A DNA stretch of 64,000 bases from positions 1-64,000 of the forward strand of contig CANQBV010000005.1 of the NCBI GenBank assembly GCA_947589595.1, read 5' to 3'. This document shows positions 51,474 to 59,572 of this stretch, in pieces. The notes beneath the pieces were generated by a model, which was not told the DNA's origin, searched no databases, and worked only from the letters and a program-made list of their open reading frames with translations. This stretch comes from an uncultured Clostridia bacterium (GTDB lineage: Bacteria; Bacillota; Clostridia; Oscillospirales; SIG627). How positions within the stretch are numbered: the first letter of the stretch is position 1; the number at the start of each line of letters is the position of its first letter. Position numbers and translations under genes: made by a program.

Positions 51474-52507
51474 TTTGATTTCTCCGCGTTTAAAAACTGG
51501 TAAATAGATGAAAGGGCGTTTTGCATAGCTTCCAAATCGCAAACCCTTGCGGTTGCCACAGAACCGTGAATGTACCGACAGGGAGTAGAGATATTAAATG
51601 CTTTCGCGCCGCAAACGGCTTTTTGCAGGGAAGATGCGTCATTTCCGCCGGCACAGAGAGTTTTGGTTTGGATCGGAATCTGCTCGCTCTCCAATTTTTG
51701 AAACAGCCGGTCGATCAGATCGTGATCATAGATGCTGGCACCATCCAGATAGGAAAGCACGCCGCCTTTTCCCTGGGCGCAGACACGGAAAATGCCTTCG
51801 GTCTGCGGCAGATCCGAAGCAGTTGTCGAATCCACTGCCACGCCAAAAGAAAACTTTTCGGATTCCGCCAAAGCATGGGCGCCGCGCAGGCCGGATTCCT
51901 CCTGCACGGTAAAAGCGAAGACAACGTTTTGAATCTCCGGATCGCGTATCATGCGGCAAAGATAAAAACAGCCCAGGCGGTCATCCAGCGCCTTTCCCTT
52001 AACCGTGCTTTCGCAGGCATCCAGATAGGAAAATTCCGTATCAAACACAGCGTTGTCGCCCAGGCCTACCAGCTTTTCCGCCTCCTCCCGGCTCTGGCAG
52101 CCGATATCGATCGTAAGATCGGCATAGCTATTGGGCGTATAGCCTTTTTCTTTTCGGGAGAAGTGCACGGGGCGCGCACAGATGACACCCGGAAGTTTCT
52201 GGCTGCCGATGACAACGCGCTTGGAAGCTAAGTGCGCGGGATCGACACCCCCGAGCTGATCGAAGTGAAGGCTTCCGTCTTCGCAAATTTCCGTGATCAT
52301 AAAGCCAACTTCATCCATATGCGCGCAAAAAAGCAGATCGGGATGATTTCCTTTTTCGGCAATCAGGTTTCCCATACGATCCATATATAGTTTTGTAACA
52401 TAAGGTTTGATTTCTTCAATCAGCATCGGAAACAGCGCCTCTTCCTCGCCCGTAGGAGCAAAGGCTTCGGAAAGCTTTTTCAAAAGTTCAAAGTCCCGTG
52501 TTTCCAA
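51470..52507 (-). CDS. M42 family aminopeptidase
   Basis: A 345-residue dizinc aminopeptidase of the glutamyl-aminopeptidase/TET family. The start is set at a TTG (52507) because GGGGAGGTGG lies 9 bases upstream; an ORF reading from 52531 is possible. Ligands are CAHMDEVG (His63, Asp65), GKALDDRLG (Asp175), VQEESGLRGA (Glu203 base, Glu204), VDST (Asp226) and RYIHGSV (His314). It overlaps the upstream M42 gene by 20 bp and the downstream degenerate one by 4 bp. Confidence 0.88.
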   Translation of the reverse strand: METRDFELLKKLSEAFAPTGEEEALFPMLIEEIKPYVTKLYMDRMGNLIAEKGNHPDLLFCAHMDEVGFMITEICEDGSLHFDQLGGVDPAHLASKRVVIGSQKLPGVICARPVHFSRKEKGYTPNSYADLTIDIGCQSREEAEKLVGLGDNAVFDTEFSYLDACESTVKGKALDDRLGCFYLCRMIRDPEIQNVVFAFTVQEESGLRGAHALAESEKFSFGVAVDSTTASDLPQTEGIFRVCAQGKGGVLSYLDGASIYDHDLIDRLFQKLESEQIPIQTKTLCAGGNDASSLQKAVCGAKAFNISTPCRYIHGSVATARVCDLEAMQNALSSIYQFLNAEKSK

Positions 52508-53549
52508 GAAAATCCACCTCCCCGTATTCAAAATTCGCTTTTTCGCAGAGAGCGATTAAAAGCTCGCTTGTTTTTTCAATATCGCCGACATACACAATCT
52601 CAGAGGGGGTGTGCATATTTTTCAGGGGAATGGAAATCACGCAAGAGGGAATGCCGCCGTCAATAACTTGAATCGCAGTGGCACTTGTGCCGGTACCGCC
52701 GGGTTCGCAGATCACCTGGCAGGGAAGAGAAAATTCCTTAGCGGTATCCAGAACCCAATTGCTCATTTTACGGGAAAGCGTATCGGTTATGGAAACGGAC
52801 GGGCCTTTTTTCATCTCAATGCATTTGGATCGCTCCAAACCGGGACCGTAAGCAAATCCCACGTCCACAACGATCGCAAAATCTGGTTTTCTTTTCCGGC
52901 ATAAGCTTTTCACACCGATGGAAGTGGTTTCCTCTCCGGCAGAAAGAAGCACCAAAAGATTGCATTTTTCGCAGCTGATTTTTTGTGCGGCGTTCAGAAC
53001 CGCCAAAACTCCGGCTTTGTTATCCAGTCCGCGCGCCGTCAGGAACCCACCGTTTAATGACTTTGGCTCTGCAGCGTAATGAGCGACATCGCCGACTGAA
53101 AGCACCTCTTTCATTTCTTCCAACGTTTTAAAACCGGTGTCGAGATAAATATTTTCGATTTTCAATTTTTCTTTTTGCTCTTCCGCGCTCAAAAGATGCG
53201 GCGGTTTGGCGGTAGCAATGGCGCGGCATGTTTTTTTTCCGAAAATAAAAAATTCCGTTCCGGGTAAAATTGCCGTATCCAGCCCGCCGCACGGTTCAAT
53301 GGAAACAAAGCCGCCCTCCCATAATTCTTTCACGCATACGCCCACCTCGTCCATATGCGCTTCCAAAAGAACGGTGGGGAGATTTTCTTTTTTCCCTTTT
53401 TTATAAAAAAAACAGTTGCCGGCGGAATCGGTGCCGGCTTCATCAAACCCGGAGGCGTATTCCGCACACAGAAAGGCAGAGAGGGAAAATTCTCTGCCGG
53501 AAACGCAAGGGGAAGACTGCATCTTTTGTAAAGCAAAAAGAGTATCCAT
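52488..53549 (-). CDS. M42 family aminopeptidase
   Basis: A 353-residue M42 peptidase. The ATG at 53549 (MDTLFALQKM) is one base after the murD stop. Ligands are EAHMDEVG (His65, Asp67), ARGLDNKAG (Asp176), SAGEETTSIG (Glu206-207), VVDVGFA (Asp229) and NMHTPSE near the C-terminus. It differs clearly from its neighbour, so the three M42 genes are old paralogues. Proximity to murD is typical operon packing and does not prove a link to peptidoglycan. Confidence 0.88.
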   Translation of the reverse strand: MDTLFALQKMQSSPCVSGREFSLSAFLCAEYASGFDEAGTDSAGNCFFYKKGKKENLPTVLLEAHMDEVGVCVKELWEGGFVSIEPCGGLDTAILPGTEFFIFGKKTCRAIATAKPPHLLSAEEQKEKLKIENIYLDTGFKTLEEMKEVLSVGDVAHYAAEPKSLNGGFLTARGLDNKAGVLAVLNAAQKISCEKCNLLVLLSAGEETTSIGVKSLCRKRKPDFAIVVDVGFAYGPGLERSKCIEMKKGPSVSITDTLSRKMSNWVLDTAKEFSLPCQVICEPGGTGTSATAIQVIDGGIPSCVISIPLKNMHTPSEIVYVGDIEKTSELLIALCEKANFEYGEVDFLGNTGL

Positions 53550-53550
53550 A

Positions 53551-54945
53551 TCAAAGCTCCGAAACATATTTTTTAAACGTTTTGCCGCGCTCTTCAAAAT
53601 TACGGAATTGGTCGAAGCTGGCGCTGGCAGGCGAAAGAACTACAATATCGCCCGGCAGAGCTGCTTCTTTTGCTTTTTGTACCGCATCTTTTAAATCCGA
53701 ACACAAAATGACGGCAAGATTCTCTTTTTGGTATGCCGATGATTGCATCGCAGCGGTTTTGATTTTTTCCGAAGTTTGACCGCACAGGATCAGGGTTTTG
53801 ACATGCCGACAAACCGTATCGCCAAACGCGGTATAGTCCAGATGCTTATCATATCCACCGGCAATGAGGATGACTTTTTGCGGAAACGATTCCAAACAGG
53901 CAACCGAGCGGGATGGGGAAGAATCAATTGAACTGTTGTAAAACTTCACTCCATTCAGCTCCCGCACAAGCTCGATCCGGTGCTCAACACCACCAAAGGT
54001 TTTGGCAATATTGAAAATATTTTCTTTTTTCACCCACGGAAAAACGGCGGCGATGGCAGCCATGTAATTCAATATATTGTGCTTGCCGGGTAAAAGAATA
54101 TCGGAAACCGACAAAATTTCATCGGTATTTCCGTTTTCACGCAGATAAATGCTGCCGTTTTGAAAATAAACGCCGTCTTCTTCAAAGACGCCTCGCTCGA
54201 GTGAGAAGAAACGCTTTTTTCCGTTTGCGCTGCAGGCACGGGTATAAGCATTGTCCCAACCGAACACGGCAACATCATCCGCCGTCTGATATCGAATGAG
54301 GTTCTTTTTTGCGTCTACATATTCTGCCATGCCGCGGTGCCAATCCAAATGATTTTCCGCTAAATTGGTAATGACGGCAACCTCGGGGCTGAAATGACAA
54401 TTCATAAGCTGAAAACTGGAAAGCTCCAACACGGCAATCGTGTTTTCATCTTGAATCTCGGCCAGTTGACATAGCATCGCTTTGCCGATATTGCCGCCGA
54501 GCAAAACGGGAACACCGGCGTTCTCCAGCATTTTTGCAATCAGCGTAGTGGTAGTCGTTTTGCCGTCGCTACCGGTCACGCCGATGCAAGTGCAGGGGCA
54601 AAATTCAAGGAAAAGCTCGGTTTCACAGGTGATCCGCGCGCCGTTTTCCTGCGCTTTTAAAAAAGGCGCAAGATCGGGACGGATTCCCGGAGAACGAACA
54701 ATGACGTCTTCCGAAAGATTTTCTAAGTAAGTATCGCCCAAATGAATTTTGGCTCCGTCCGCACTCGCCTTTTTCACTTCCGGGTCGCTCTCTTTCTTTT
54801 TCAGGTCCCGCACGGAAACATTTTTGGCGCCGGCGTCCAAAAGAAAGCGGATCAGCGGCATATTGGAGATGCCCAGCCCAATCAGAGCAAAGCTTTTTTC
54901 GCTGCAGAAGCGGCAGAAATCAGAATAATTCTTTTTTCTCTTCAT
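53551..54945 (-). CDS. murD: UDP-N-acetylmuramoyl-L-alanine--D-glutamate ligase
   Basis: A 464-residue Mur ligase adding D-Glu to UDP-MurNAc-L-Ala in the cytoplasm. It has an N-terminal nucleotide-binding fold (FALIGLGISNMPLIRFLLDAG), then the ATP loop GVTGSDGKTTTTTLIAKML (about 118-136) and GGNIGKAMLCQL. ELSSFQL carries the carbamylated-Lys region, NHLDWHRGMAEYVDAKKNL the conserved His, and FGGVEHRIELV with NSSIDSSPSRS the third-domain motifs. It is first in a minus-strand operon with the three M42 genes. No other mur or division genes are adjacent, so it lies outside the dcw cluster. Confidence 0.95.
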   Translation of the reverse strand: MKRKKNYSDFCRFCSEKSFALIGLGISNMPLIRFLLDAGAKNVSVRDLKKKESDPEVKKASADGAKIHLGDTYLENLSEDVIVRSPGIRPDLAPFLKAQENGARITCETELFLEFCPCTCIGVTGSDGKTTTTTLIAKMLENAGVPVLLGGNIGKAMLCQLAEIQDENTIAVLELSSFQLMNCHFSPEVAVITNLAENHLDWHRGMAEYVDAKKNLIRYQTADDVAVFGWDNAYTRACSANGKKRFFSLERGVFEEDGVYFQNGSIYLRENGNTDEILSVSDILLPGKHNILNYMAAIAAVFPWVKKENIFNIAKTFGGVEHRIELVRELNGVKFYNSSIDSSPSRSVACLESFPQKVILIAGGYDKHLDYTAFGDTVCRHVKTLILCGQTSEKIKTAAMQSSAYQKENLAVILCSDLKDAVQKAKEAALPGDIVVLSPASASFDQFRNFEERGKTFKKYVSEL

Positions 54946-54970
54946 AGTATACCTCGCACAATTTATGTCT

Positions 54971-54999
54971 ATTATAAATCAAACAAAAATAATATTCAA
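54971..54999 (-). promoter_or_regulatory. Promoter of murD-M42 operon
   Basis: On the minus strand TTGAAT, 17-base spacer, TATAAT, about 25 bases before the murD ATG. Confidence 0.65.
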
Positions 55000-55007
55000 T
55001 ATTTGAT

Positions 55008-55036
55008 TTGACAAAAATGAATCCTTGCGTTATAAT
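55008..55036 (+). promoter_or_regulatory. Promoter of rnpB
   Basis: TTGACA, 17-base spacer, perfect TATAAT. Predicted start is about 55043, matching the 5' end of the RNA. Confidence 0.85.
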
Positions 55037-55046
55037 AATATATACT

Positions 55047-55414
55047 TATGACCAAGCGGGGCGATCGCGCTTTGATTCCGAAAGGAAAAAAGTGAGGAAA
55101 GTCCGGGCTTCATATGGCAAGGATAACGGATAACGTCCGCCGAAGGTGACTTTAGGGAAAGTGCAACAGAAAGATACCGCCGGGGTTCCGGTAAGGGTGA
55201 AAAGGCGAGGTAAGAGCTCACCAGATCCTCTGGTAACACAGGATCTCTGTAAACCCTATCCGAAGCAACACCGCAGAAAAAACAGGCCGTTTTCGGTCAA
55301 TGCCGGCCAGGCAGTTTTACAGGTGGCTTGAGGCAGAGAGTGATTTCTGTCCCAGATAGATGATCGCCGGTGCTGAATCAGCATTACAGAACCCGGCTTA
55401 CAAGCTTGGTCATA
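55047..55414 (+). ncRNA. rnpB: RNase P RNA, class A
   Basis: The ribozyme that matures tRNA 5' ends. P1 is formed by TATGACCAAGC (55047) and GCTTGGTCATA (ending 55414). The universal core is present: GAGGAAAGTCCGGGCT (CR-I, about 55092) near the 5' end, and ACAGAACCCGGCTTAC (CR-V, about 55386) near the 3' end. Between them lie the AGGGAAAGTGCAACAGAAA region (CR-II/III side) and the GTAAACCC motif. The length of about 368 nt and paired layout fit the ancestral A type. A consensus promoter precedes it and ireB follows after 45 bp. Confidence 0.95.
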
Positions 55415-55459
55415 ACATTCGGGCACATGGATATCGAGGATTGAGGAGGGAAAAGGTCA

Positions 55460-55729
55460 ATGTTCGATAATAAAAAAGGTTTCGATAAAGAAAAAACCAT
55501 TACGTACAAAGTTTCCATGGAGAGCGACGATCCCGTACGAAAAGCGCTTTTCACGGTCTACGAAGCTTTGATCGAAAAGGGGTATAATCCGCTCAATCAA
55601 TTGGTCGGGTATATCCTGAGTGAAGACCCAACTTATATCACGAATTTCAACAACGCACGCACGATCATCGGCAGAATCGATCGCGACGAACTCTTGCGCC
55701 AGCTTTTGAAGAGTTATTTGAATATTTAA
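55460..55729 (+). CDS. ireB: IreB family regulatory phosphoprotein
   Basis: An 89-residue protein of the UPF0297/IreB family, a substrate of PASTA-type Ser/Thr kinases that influences cell-envelope homeostasis. The sequence FDKEKTITYKVSMESDDPVRKALFTVYEALIEKGYNPLNQLVGYILSEDPTYITNFNNARTIIGRIDRDELLRQLLKSYL is nearly the family consensus, and the N-terminal Thr residues that become phosphorylated are present (KTITY). The start follows GGAGGGAAAAGGTCA. The usual neighbours ruvX and DUF1292 are not next to it here. Confidence 0.93.
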   Translation: MFDNKKGFDKEKTITYKVSMESDDPVRKALFTVYEALIEKGYNPLNQLVGYILSEDPTYITNFNNARTIIGRIDRDELLRQLLKSYLNI

Positions 55730-55743
55730 AGAAAGGCACCGCT

Positions 55744-56019
55744 ATGGCAAAGGAAATTACGGAATATACATCATATTGCGGAAAACCGCTCGTGCGGAAC
55801 GGCAATATCATCTGCTACGGAAATCCGGGCAGAAAAGCGATTTTGATTTTGACGGTACTTACCAATAAGGATTTTCACGGAAAAGAAATTCCCGATATGA
55901 TTTTTATGCAGGTTCAGAATACCGAAACCGGTGAAATCGTAAAGCAATCTGAAAAATTCGGGCTTTACGAAGCCCTGGATGTCGGCAAGGTCTGGCTGGA
56001 TAGGGAACTGAAAAAATAG
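55744..56019 (+). CDS. Small protein of unknown function after ireB
   Basis: A 91-residue protein that I do not recognise. It begins MAKEITEYTSYCGKPLVRNG, a beta-rich start with one Cys pair (Cys12 and Cys24), then ILILTVLTNKDFHGKEIPDMIFMQVQNTETGEIVKQSEKFGLYEALDVGKVWLDREL. This suggests a small mixed alpha/beta domain. AAAGGCACCGCT precedes the ATG. It is in line with ireB (14 bp apart) and ends in a strong terminator, so it most likely forms a two-gene unit with ireB. Confidence 0.6.
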   Translation: MAKEITEYTSYCGKPLVRNGNIICYGNPGRKAILILTVLTNKDFHGKEIPDMIFMQVQNTETGEIVKQSEKFGLYEALDVGKVWLDRELKK

Positions 56020-56027
56020 TAGATTTT

Positions 56028-56073
56028 TCGTGCAAACGGGTAGGATTTTTGTGCCCATTTGCACGATTTTTTT
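56028..56073 (+). terminator. Terminator before DUF951
   Basis: TCGTGCAAA-CGGG / CCCA-TTTGCACGA stem and a run of T from 56067. The ribosome site of the next gene (AAGGGGA) lies just after the T run, so an attenuator role is possible. Confidence 0.75.
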
Positions 56074-56085
56074 AAGGGGAACGCT

Positions 56086-56289
56086 ATGAGTATCAGATGG
56101 AAATTTTTTGTCGGCGACGTTTTAGAACTGAAAAAAGAACACCCCTGCGGTGAAAAAAAATTTATTGTACTGTTCGCAGGGAGCGATATAAAAATACGCT
56201 GCAACGGCTGCCGGCGGGAAATGGTTTTGCCGCGCGTTCAGCTTGATAAAATGATCCGCAGCGTTATTCCCGGAGAGAAAAATGATTGA
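56086..56289 (+). CDS. DUF951 domain protein
   Basis: A 67-residue protein with the full DUF951 layout: [49 protein letters not shown]. It has Cys in HPCG and the CNGC pair, a likely small zinc ribbon with beta-barrel. The ATG at 56086 follows AAGGGGAACGCT. The 3' end overlaps prfA by 8 bp. The function of this short Firmicutes family is unknown; genome neighbours in other species are translation or chromosome genes. Confidence 0.85.
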   Translation: MSIRWKFFVGDVLELKKEHPCGEKKFIVLFAGSDIKIRCNGCRREMVLPRVQLDKMIRSVIPGEKND

Positions 56290-57352
56290 TCAATTACAAT
56301 TCACGGAAAACCGATATCTTGAAATCGAAAAAGAACTCAGCGATCCGGAAATTGCCGGAAACGCAGCGGCTTATACCGCTTTGATGAAGGAATATAAAAA
56401 TCTATCGTCGATCGTTGAAAAATTCCGCGAGCATAAAAATGCCATCCTGCGGGAAGAAGAAGCCCGGCAGATTTTAGCGGAAAAGCCGGACGCGGAAATG
56501 AAAGAGCTTGCAGAGCTGGAGCTGGCCGAAGCAAAAGAAATACGGGAGAAAAGCTTGGAGGAATTAAAGATCCTCTTGATCCCGAAAGACCCGAACGATG
56601 ACAAAAACGTCATCATGGAGATCCGCGCCGGGGCCGGTGGGGAAGAAGCCGCACTGTTTTCGAGCGTACTTTACCGTATGTATTCCATGTACGCACAGGC
56701 AATGGGCTGGAAGAGCGAGATCATTGACGTCAACGAAACCGAACTCGGCGGGTTCAAGGAAATCTCGTTTCTGATCGACGGGGAAGGCGCCTATTCGAAA
56801 CTGAAATATGAAAGCGGCGTGCACCGTGTGCAGCGCGTGCCGGAAACAGAATCGCAGGGACGGATTCAAACCTCCACGGTAACGGTGGCGGTGCTGCCGG
56901 AGGCTGAGGAAGTAGAGGTGGAAATCAACCCGCAGGATCTGGAAATCGACACTCACAGAGCCAGCGGCGCCGGTGGACAGCACATTAATAAAACCGATTC
57001 CGCCATCCGCATTTTGCATAAACCCACCGGAATTGTGGTAGAATGCCAGGATGAAAGAAGTCAATTAAAAAATAAAGAAAAAGCCATGAAGGTACTCCGA
57101 TCCAAAATATATCAAATGGAAGCGGAAAAGCAAAATGCAGAAATCTCCAATGCCCGTAAAACACAGATCGGTACCGGCGACCGCAGCGAACGCATCCGCA
57201 CCTATAATTACCAGCAGGGAAGAGTGACGGATCACCGCATTGGGTTTACCTTGTATTCTCTGGACGCTGTTTTAAACGGCAGACTGGACGAATTAGTGGA
57301 AGCGCTCAGCACCGCAGACCGCATGAAAAAACTGGAAAGCGGGGAATTTTGA
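56282..57352 (+). CDS. prfA: Peptide chain release factor 1
   Basis: A 356-residue class I release factor for UAA/UAG. The N-terminal helical domain is followed by [21 protein letters not shown], the recognition tripeptide region [22 protein letters not shown] (with the PET motif), the catalytic loop [17 protein letters not shown] (GGQ) and [16 protein letters not shown]. Length is as expected. The usual methyltransferase partner prmC is not adjacent. The stop overlaps the next start (TGATG). Confidence 0.97.
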   Translation: MIDQLQFTENRYLEIEKELSDPEIAGNAAAYTALMKEYKNLSSIVEKFREHKNAILREEEARQILAEKPDAEMKELAELELAEAKEIREKSLEELKILLIPKDPNDDKNVIMEIRAGAGGEEAALFSSVLYRMYSMYAQAMGWKSEIIDVNETELGGFKEISFLIDGEGAYSKLKYESGVHRVQRVPETESQGRIQTSTVTVAVLPEAEEVEVEINPQDLEIDTHRASGAGGQHINKTDSAIRILHKPTGIVVECQDERSQLKNKEKAMKVLRSKIYQMEAEKQNAEISNARKTQIGTGDRSERIRTYNYQQGRVTDHRIGFTLYSLDAVLNGRLDELVEALSTADRMKKLESGEF

Positions 57353-58413
57353 TGCGAACCCGCGTTCTCAAATTGGATCCAAACCTGCCGGACGATTCTG
57401 TTTTGCGTCAGGCCGTCGAAGTGATCCTCAGGGGCGGGTTGGTAGCGTTTCCAACGGAAACCGTATACGGTCTCGGCGCCAATGCGCTGAACGGCGAAGC
57501 TTGTGCTCGCATATTCGACGCCAAAGGCCGCCCGCACGACAATCCCTTGATCGTGCATCTTGCCGATCCTTCGGACTATACAAAATATGCGGAGTGCGCA
57601 AACACCGCTCTTTTTGAAGAAATCGCCCGGCGCTTTATGCCCGGACCGATCACTGTGATCCTTCCGAAAAAGAAAGAAATTCCGGATGAAGTCACGGTGG
57701 GGCTGCAAACCGTGGCGCTGCGCTGTCCTTCTCACAAAATCGCCCATCGGCTGATCGAGCTTGCCGGTGTGCCGATTGCCGCCCCCTCGGCCAATCTTTC
57801 CGGAAAACCCAGCCCAACGACCGCCGAGCATGTGATTGAAGATATGGACGGTAGGATCGATCTGATCCTCGACGGCGGCGAAAGTGCCGTCGGGGTTGAA
57901 TCCACCGTTATTTCTCTGAAAGGGGATTCCATCCACTTATTAAGGCCGGGCTTTGTGACCGCAGAGGATCTTTTTACGATCACACCGAAGGTGATGATCG
58001 ATCCTGCCGTGCTTTCGCAGCTTGAAAAAGGCGTCAAGCCCGAATCTCCCGGTATGAAATATCGCCATTACGCGCCGTCTGCGCTACTTACCATGGTATG
58101 CGGAAGCGAGGAAAAGGTGATTTCGTTTTTCCGTGAAAAACTGCAATGCGGCTGCGGGATCCTCTGTTTTGAGGAGGATATCCCGCATTTAAAGGGATTT
58201 GGCGATCCCGCCCGTGTGATCGCTTTCGGCAAGCGGGCAGATCTTTCCTCGCAGGCGCATTTGCTTTTTGCGGCGCTGCGCAGGTTTGATAAAATGAATT
58301 TAGAGCACATTTACGCTCGCCATACCGCGGAGAATGATTTAGGCCTGGCAATCTCCAACCGCTTGCTTCGCGCCTGTGCGTTTGATATTCTCGAGCTTGA
58401 AAGGGAACCATAA
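57352..58413 (+). CDS. tsaC: L-threonylcarbamoyladenylate synthase (Sua5 type)
   Basis: A 353-residue Sua5-type enzyme that makes threonylcarbamoyl-AMP for the tRNA t6A modification. The YrdC domain (about 15-205) shows GGLVAFPTETVYGLGANALN, KGRPHDNPLIVHLAD, PGPITVILPKK, LRCPSHKIAHRLIELAGVPIAAPSANLSGKPSPTTAEHV and STVISL. The C-terminal SUA5 domain (about 220-353) starts with SPGMKYRHYAPSA, the linker typical of the family. It starts in a one-base TGATG overlap with prfA and ends in TAATG with coaE. Confidence 0.95.
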   Translation: MRTRVLKLDPNLPDDSVLRQAVEVILRGGLVAFPTETVYGLGANALNGEACARIFDAKGRPHDNPLIVHLADPSDYTKYAECANTALFEEIARRFMPGPITVILPKKKEIPDEVTVGLQTVALRCPSHKIAHRLIELAGVPIAAPSANLSGKPSPTTAEHVIEDMDGRIDLILDGGESAVGVESTVISLKGDSIHLLRPGFVTAEDLFTITPKVMIDPAVLSQLEKGVKPESPGMKYRHYAPSALLTMVCGSEEKVISFFREKLQCGCGILCFEEDIPHLKGFGDPARVIAFGKRADLSSQAHLLFAALRRFDKMNLEHIYARHTAENDLGLAISNRLLRACAFDILELEREP

Positions 58414-59003
58414 TGGTAGTATTGGGAATTTGCGGCTCCAGCGGCTCCGGAAAATCCAGTGTGTGCCGGATCCTGGAAACGCTTGGTGCGGAAATTTTGG
58501 ACTGTGATCAGATTTATCACCAAATTACCTCACATCCATCTCCCTGTCTGCAAGCAATTGAAAAGGAATTTGGCTCGGATGTGGTTTGCGGTGGAAGGCT
58601 GGATCGAAATAAATTAGGCGAGATTGTCTTTCTGAATCGGGAAAAAATGCAAACTTTAAACCGCCTCTCTCATCACTTTGTAAAAAAAGAGCTTGCTGAT
58701 AGTATAGATCGTTTTCGCTCGGGAAAGAAAAAATGCTGCGTGATTGATGCGCCGCTTCTGCTGGAAGCCGGGCTTGATTCCTGGTGCGACCATACCATTT
58801 GCGTTACGGCCGAAACCGGCTTGAAACTCCAAAGGATCATGCAGCGCGACGGTGTGACGTTGGAGGCGGCAAAACGTCGGCTAGACTTTCAGATTTCCGA
58901 TGAGGAGCTGCGGCAAAAATGCGAATTTTGCATTGATAATAACGGCGACTTTGAAACACTGCAAAAGGAATGCCGGCGGATTGCCGGTATGTGCGGATTA
59001 TGA
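58413..59003 (+). CDS. coaE: Dephospho-CoA kinase
   Basis: A 196-residue P-loop kinase for the last step of CoA synthesis. Motifs: LGICGSSGSGKSSVCRIL (Walker A, about 3-20), DCDQIYHQI, VIDAPLLLEAGLDSWCDHTICV (about 110-131) and RDGVTLEAAKRRL with the lid Arg. It ends with the IDNNGD motif. The start shares one base with the tsaC stop and the stop overlaps the next start by 4 bp. Confidence 0.95.
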   Translation: MVVLGICGSSGSGKSSVCRILETLGAEILDCDQIYHQITSHPSPCLQAIEKEFGSDVVCGGRLDRNKLGEIVFLNREKMQTLNRLSHHFVKKELADSIDRFRSGKKKCCVIDAPLLLEAGLDSWCDHTICVTAETGLKLQRIMQRDGVTLEAAKRRLDFQISDEELRQKCEFCIDNNGDFETLQKECRRIAGMCGL

Positions 59004-59572
59004 AAAAGGCGCTGAAAATTTTTTTGATCCTGGTATTGCTTTTCGGACTTTTTCTTGGTTGCCGGCAGCTTTATCACAATTATATGCAAACGCAATACCC
59101 TTTGACCTATGAGGAATATGTTTCCAAAGCCGAAAAGGAATACGGAATCCCGAAAGAAACGATTTTCGCCGTAATAAAAGCAGAAAGTTCCTTTCGGGAG
59201 GACGCGGTTTCTTCCTCCGGCGCTGTTGGGCTGATGCAGATTTTGCCGGATACGATGGAGTGGCTATGCCAAAAGCGAGGGGAAAATTATTCCGAAGAAA
59301 TGCTGTATGATCCGGCGGTGAATATCGATTACGGCTGTTTTTATCTTTCCTATCTTTACGAATCTTTTCAGGATTGGGATTTGGCGCACGCCGCTTATAA
59401 TGCCGGGCCGAATAAGGTTCGTTCCTGGATGGAAGACGAAGCATTGTTCCAAGATGGAAAACTCATTTCCATTCCTTACAAGGAAACCGAAACCTATTTG
59501 CAGCGGATTCACGATTATAAAAACACCTATATCAAATATTACGCATCGAAAGGATGGAACAAAAATGACTGA
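59000..59572 (+). CDS. Membrane-anchored lytic transglycosylase (SLT domain)
   Basis: A 190-residue protein with an N-terminal helix (about 5-24). A C-terminal Slt70-like domain follows: YGIPKETIFAVIKAESSFREDAVSSSGAVGLMQILPDTMEWL (Glu in KAESSF as catalytic acid, about 56; GLMQI), NIDYGCFYLSYL and AHAAYNAGPNKVRSW. It would cleave the glycan strands of peptidoglycan outside the membrane. It is translationally coupled to coaE (4 bp) and to the M18 gene (8 bp overlap). The close packing with coaE is common in Clostridia. Confidence 0.93.
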   Translation: MKKALKIFLILVLLFGLFLGCRQLYHNYMQTQYPLTYEEYVSKAEKEYGIPKETIFAVIKAESSFREDAVSSSGAVGLMQILPDTMEWLCQKRGENYSEEMLYDPAVNIDYGCFYLSYLYESFQDWDLAHAAYNAGPNKVRSWMEDEALFQDGKLISIPYKETETYLQRIHDYKNTYIKYYASKGWNKND

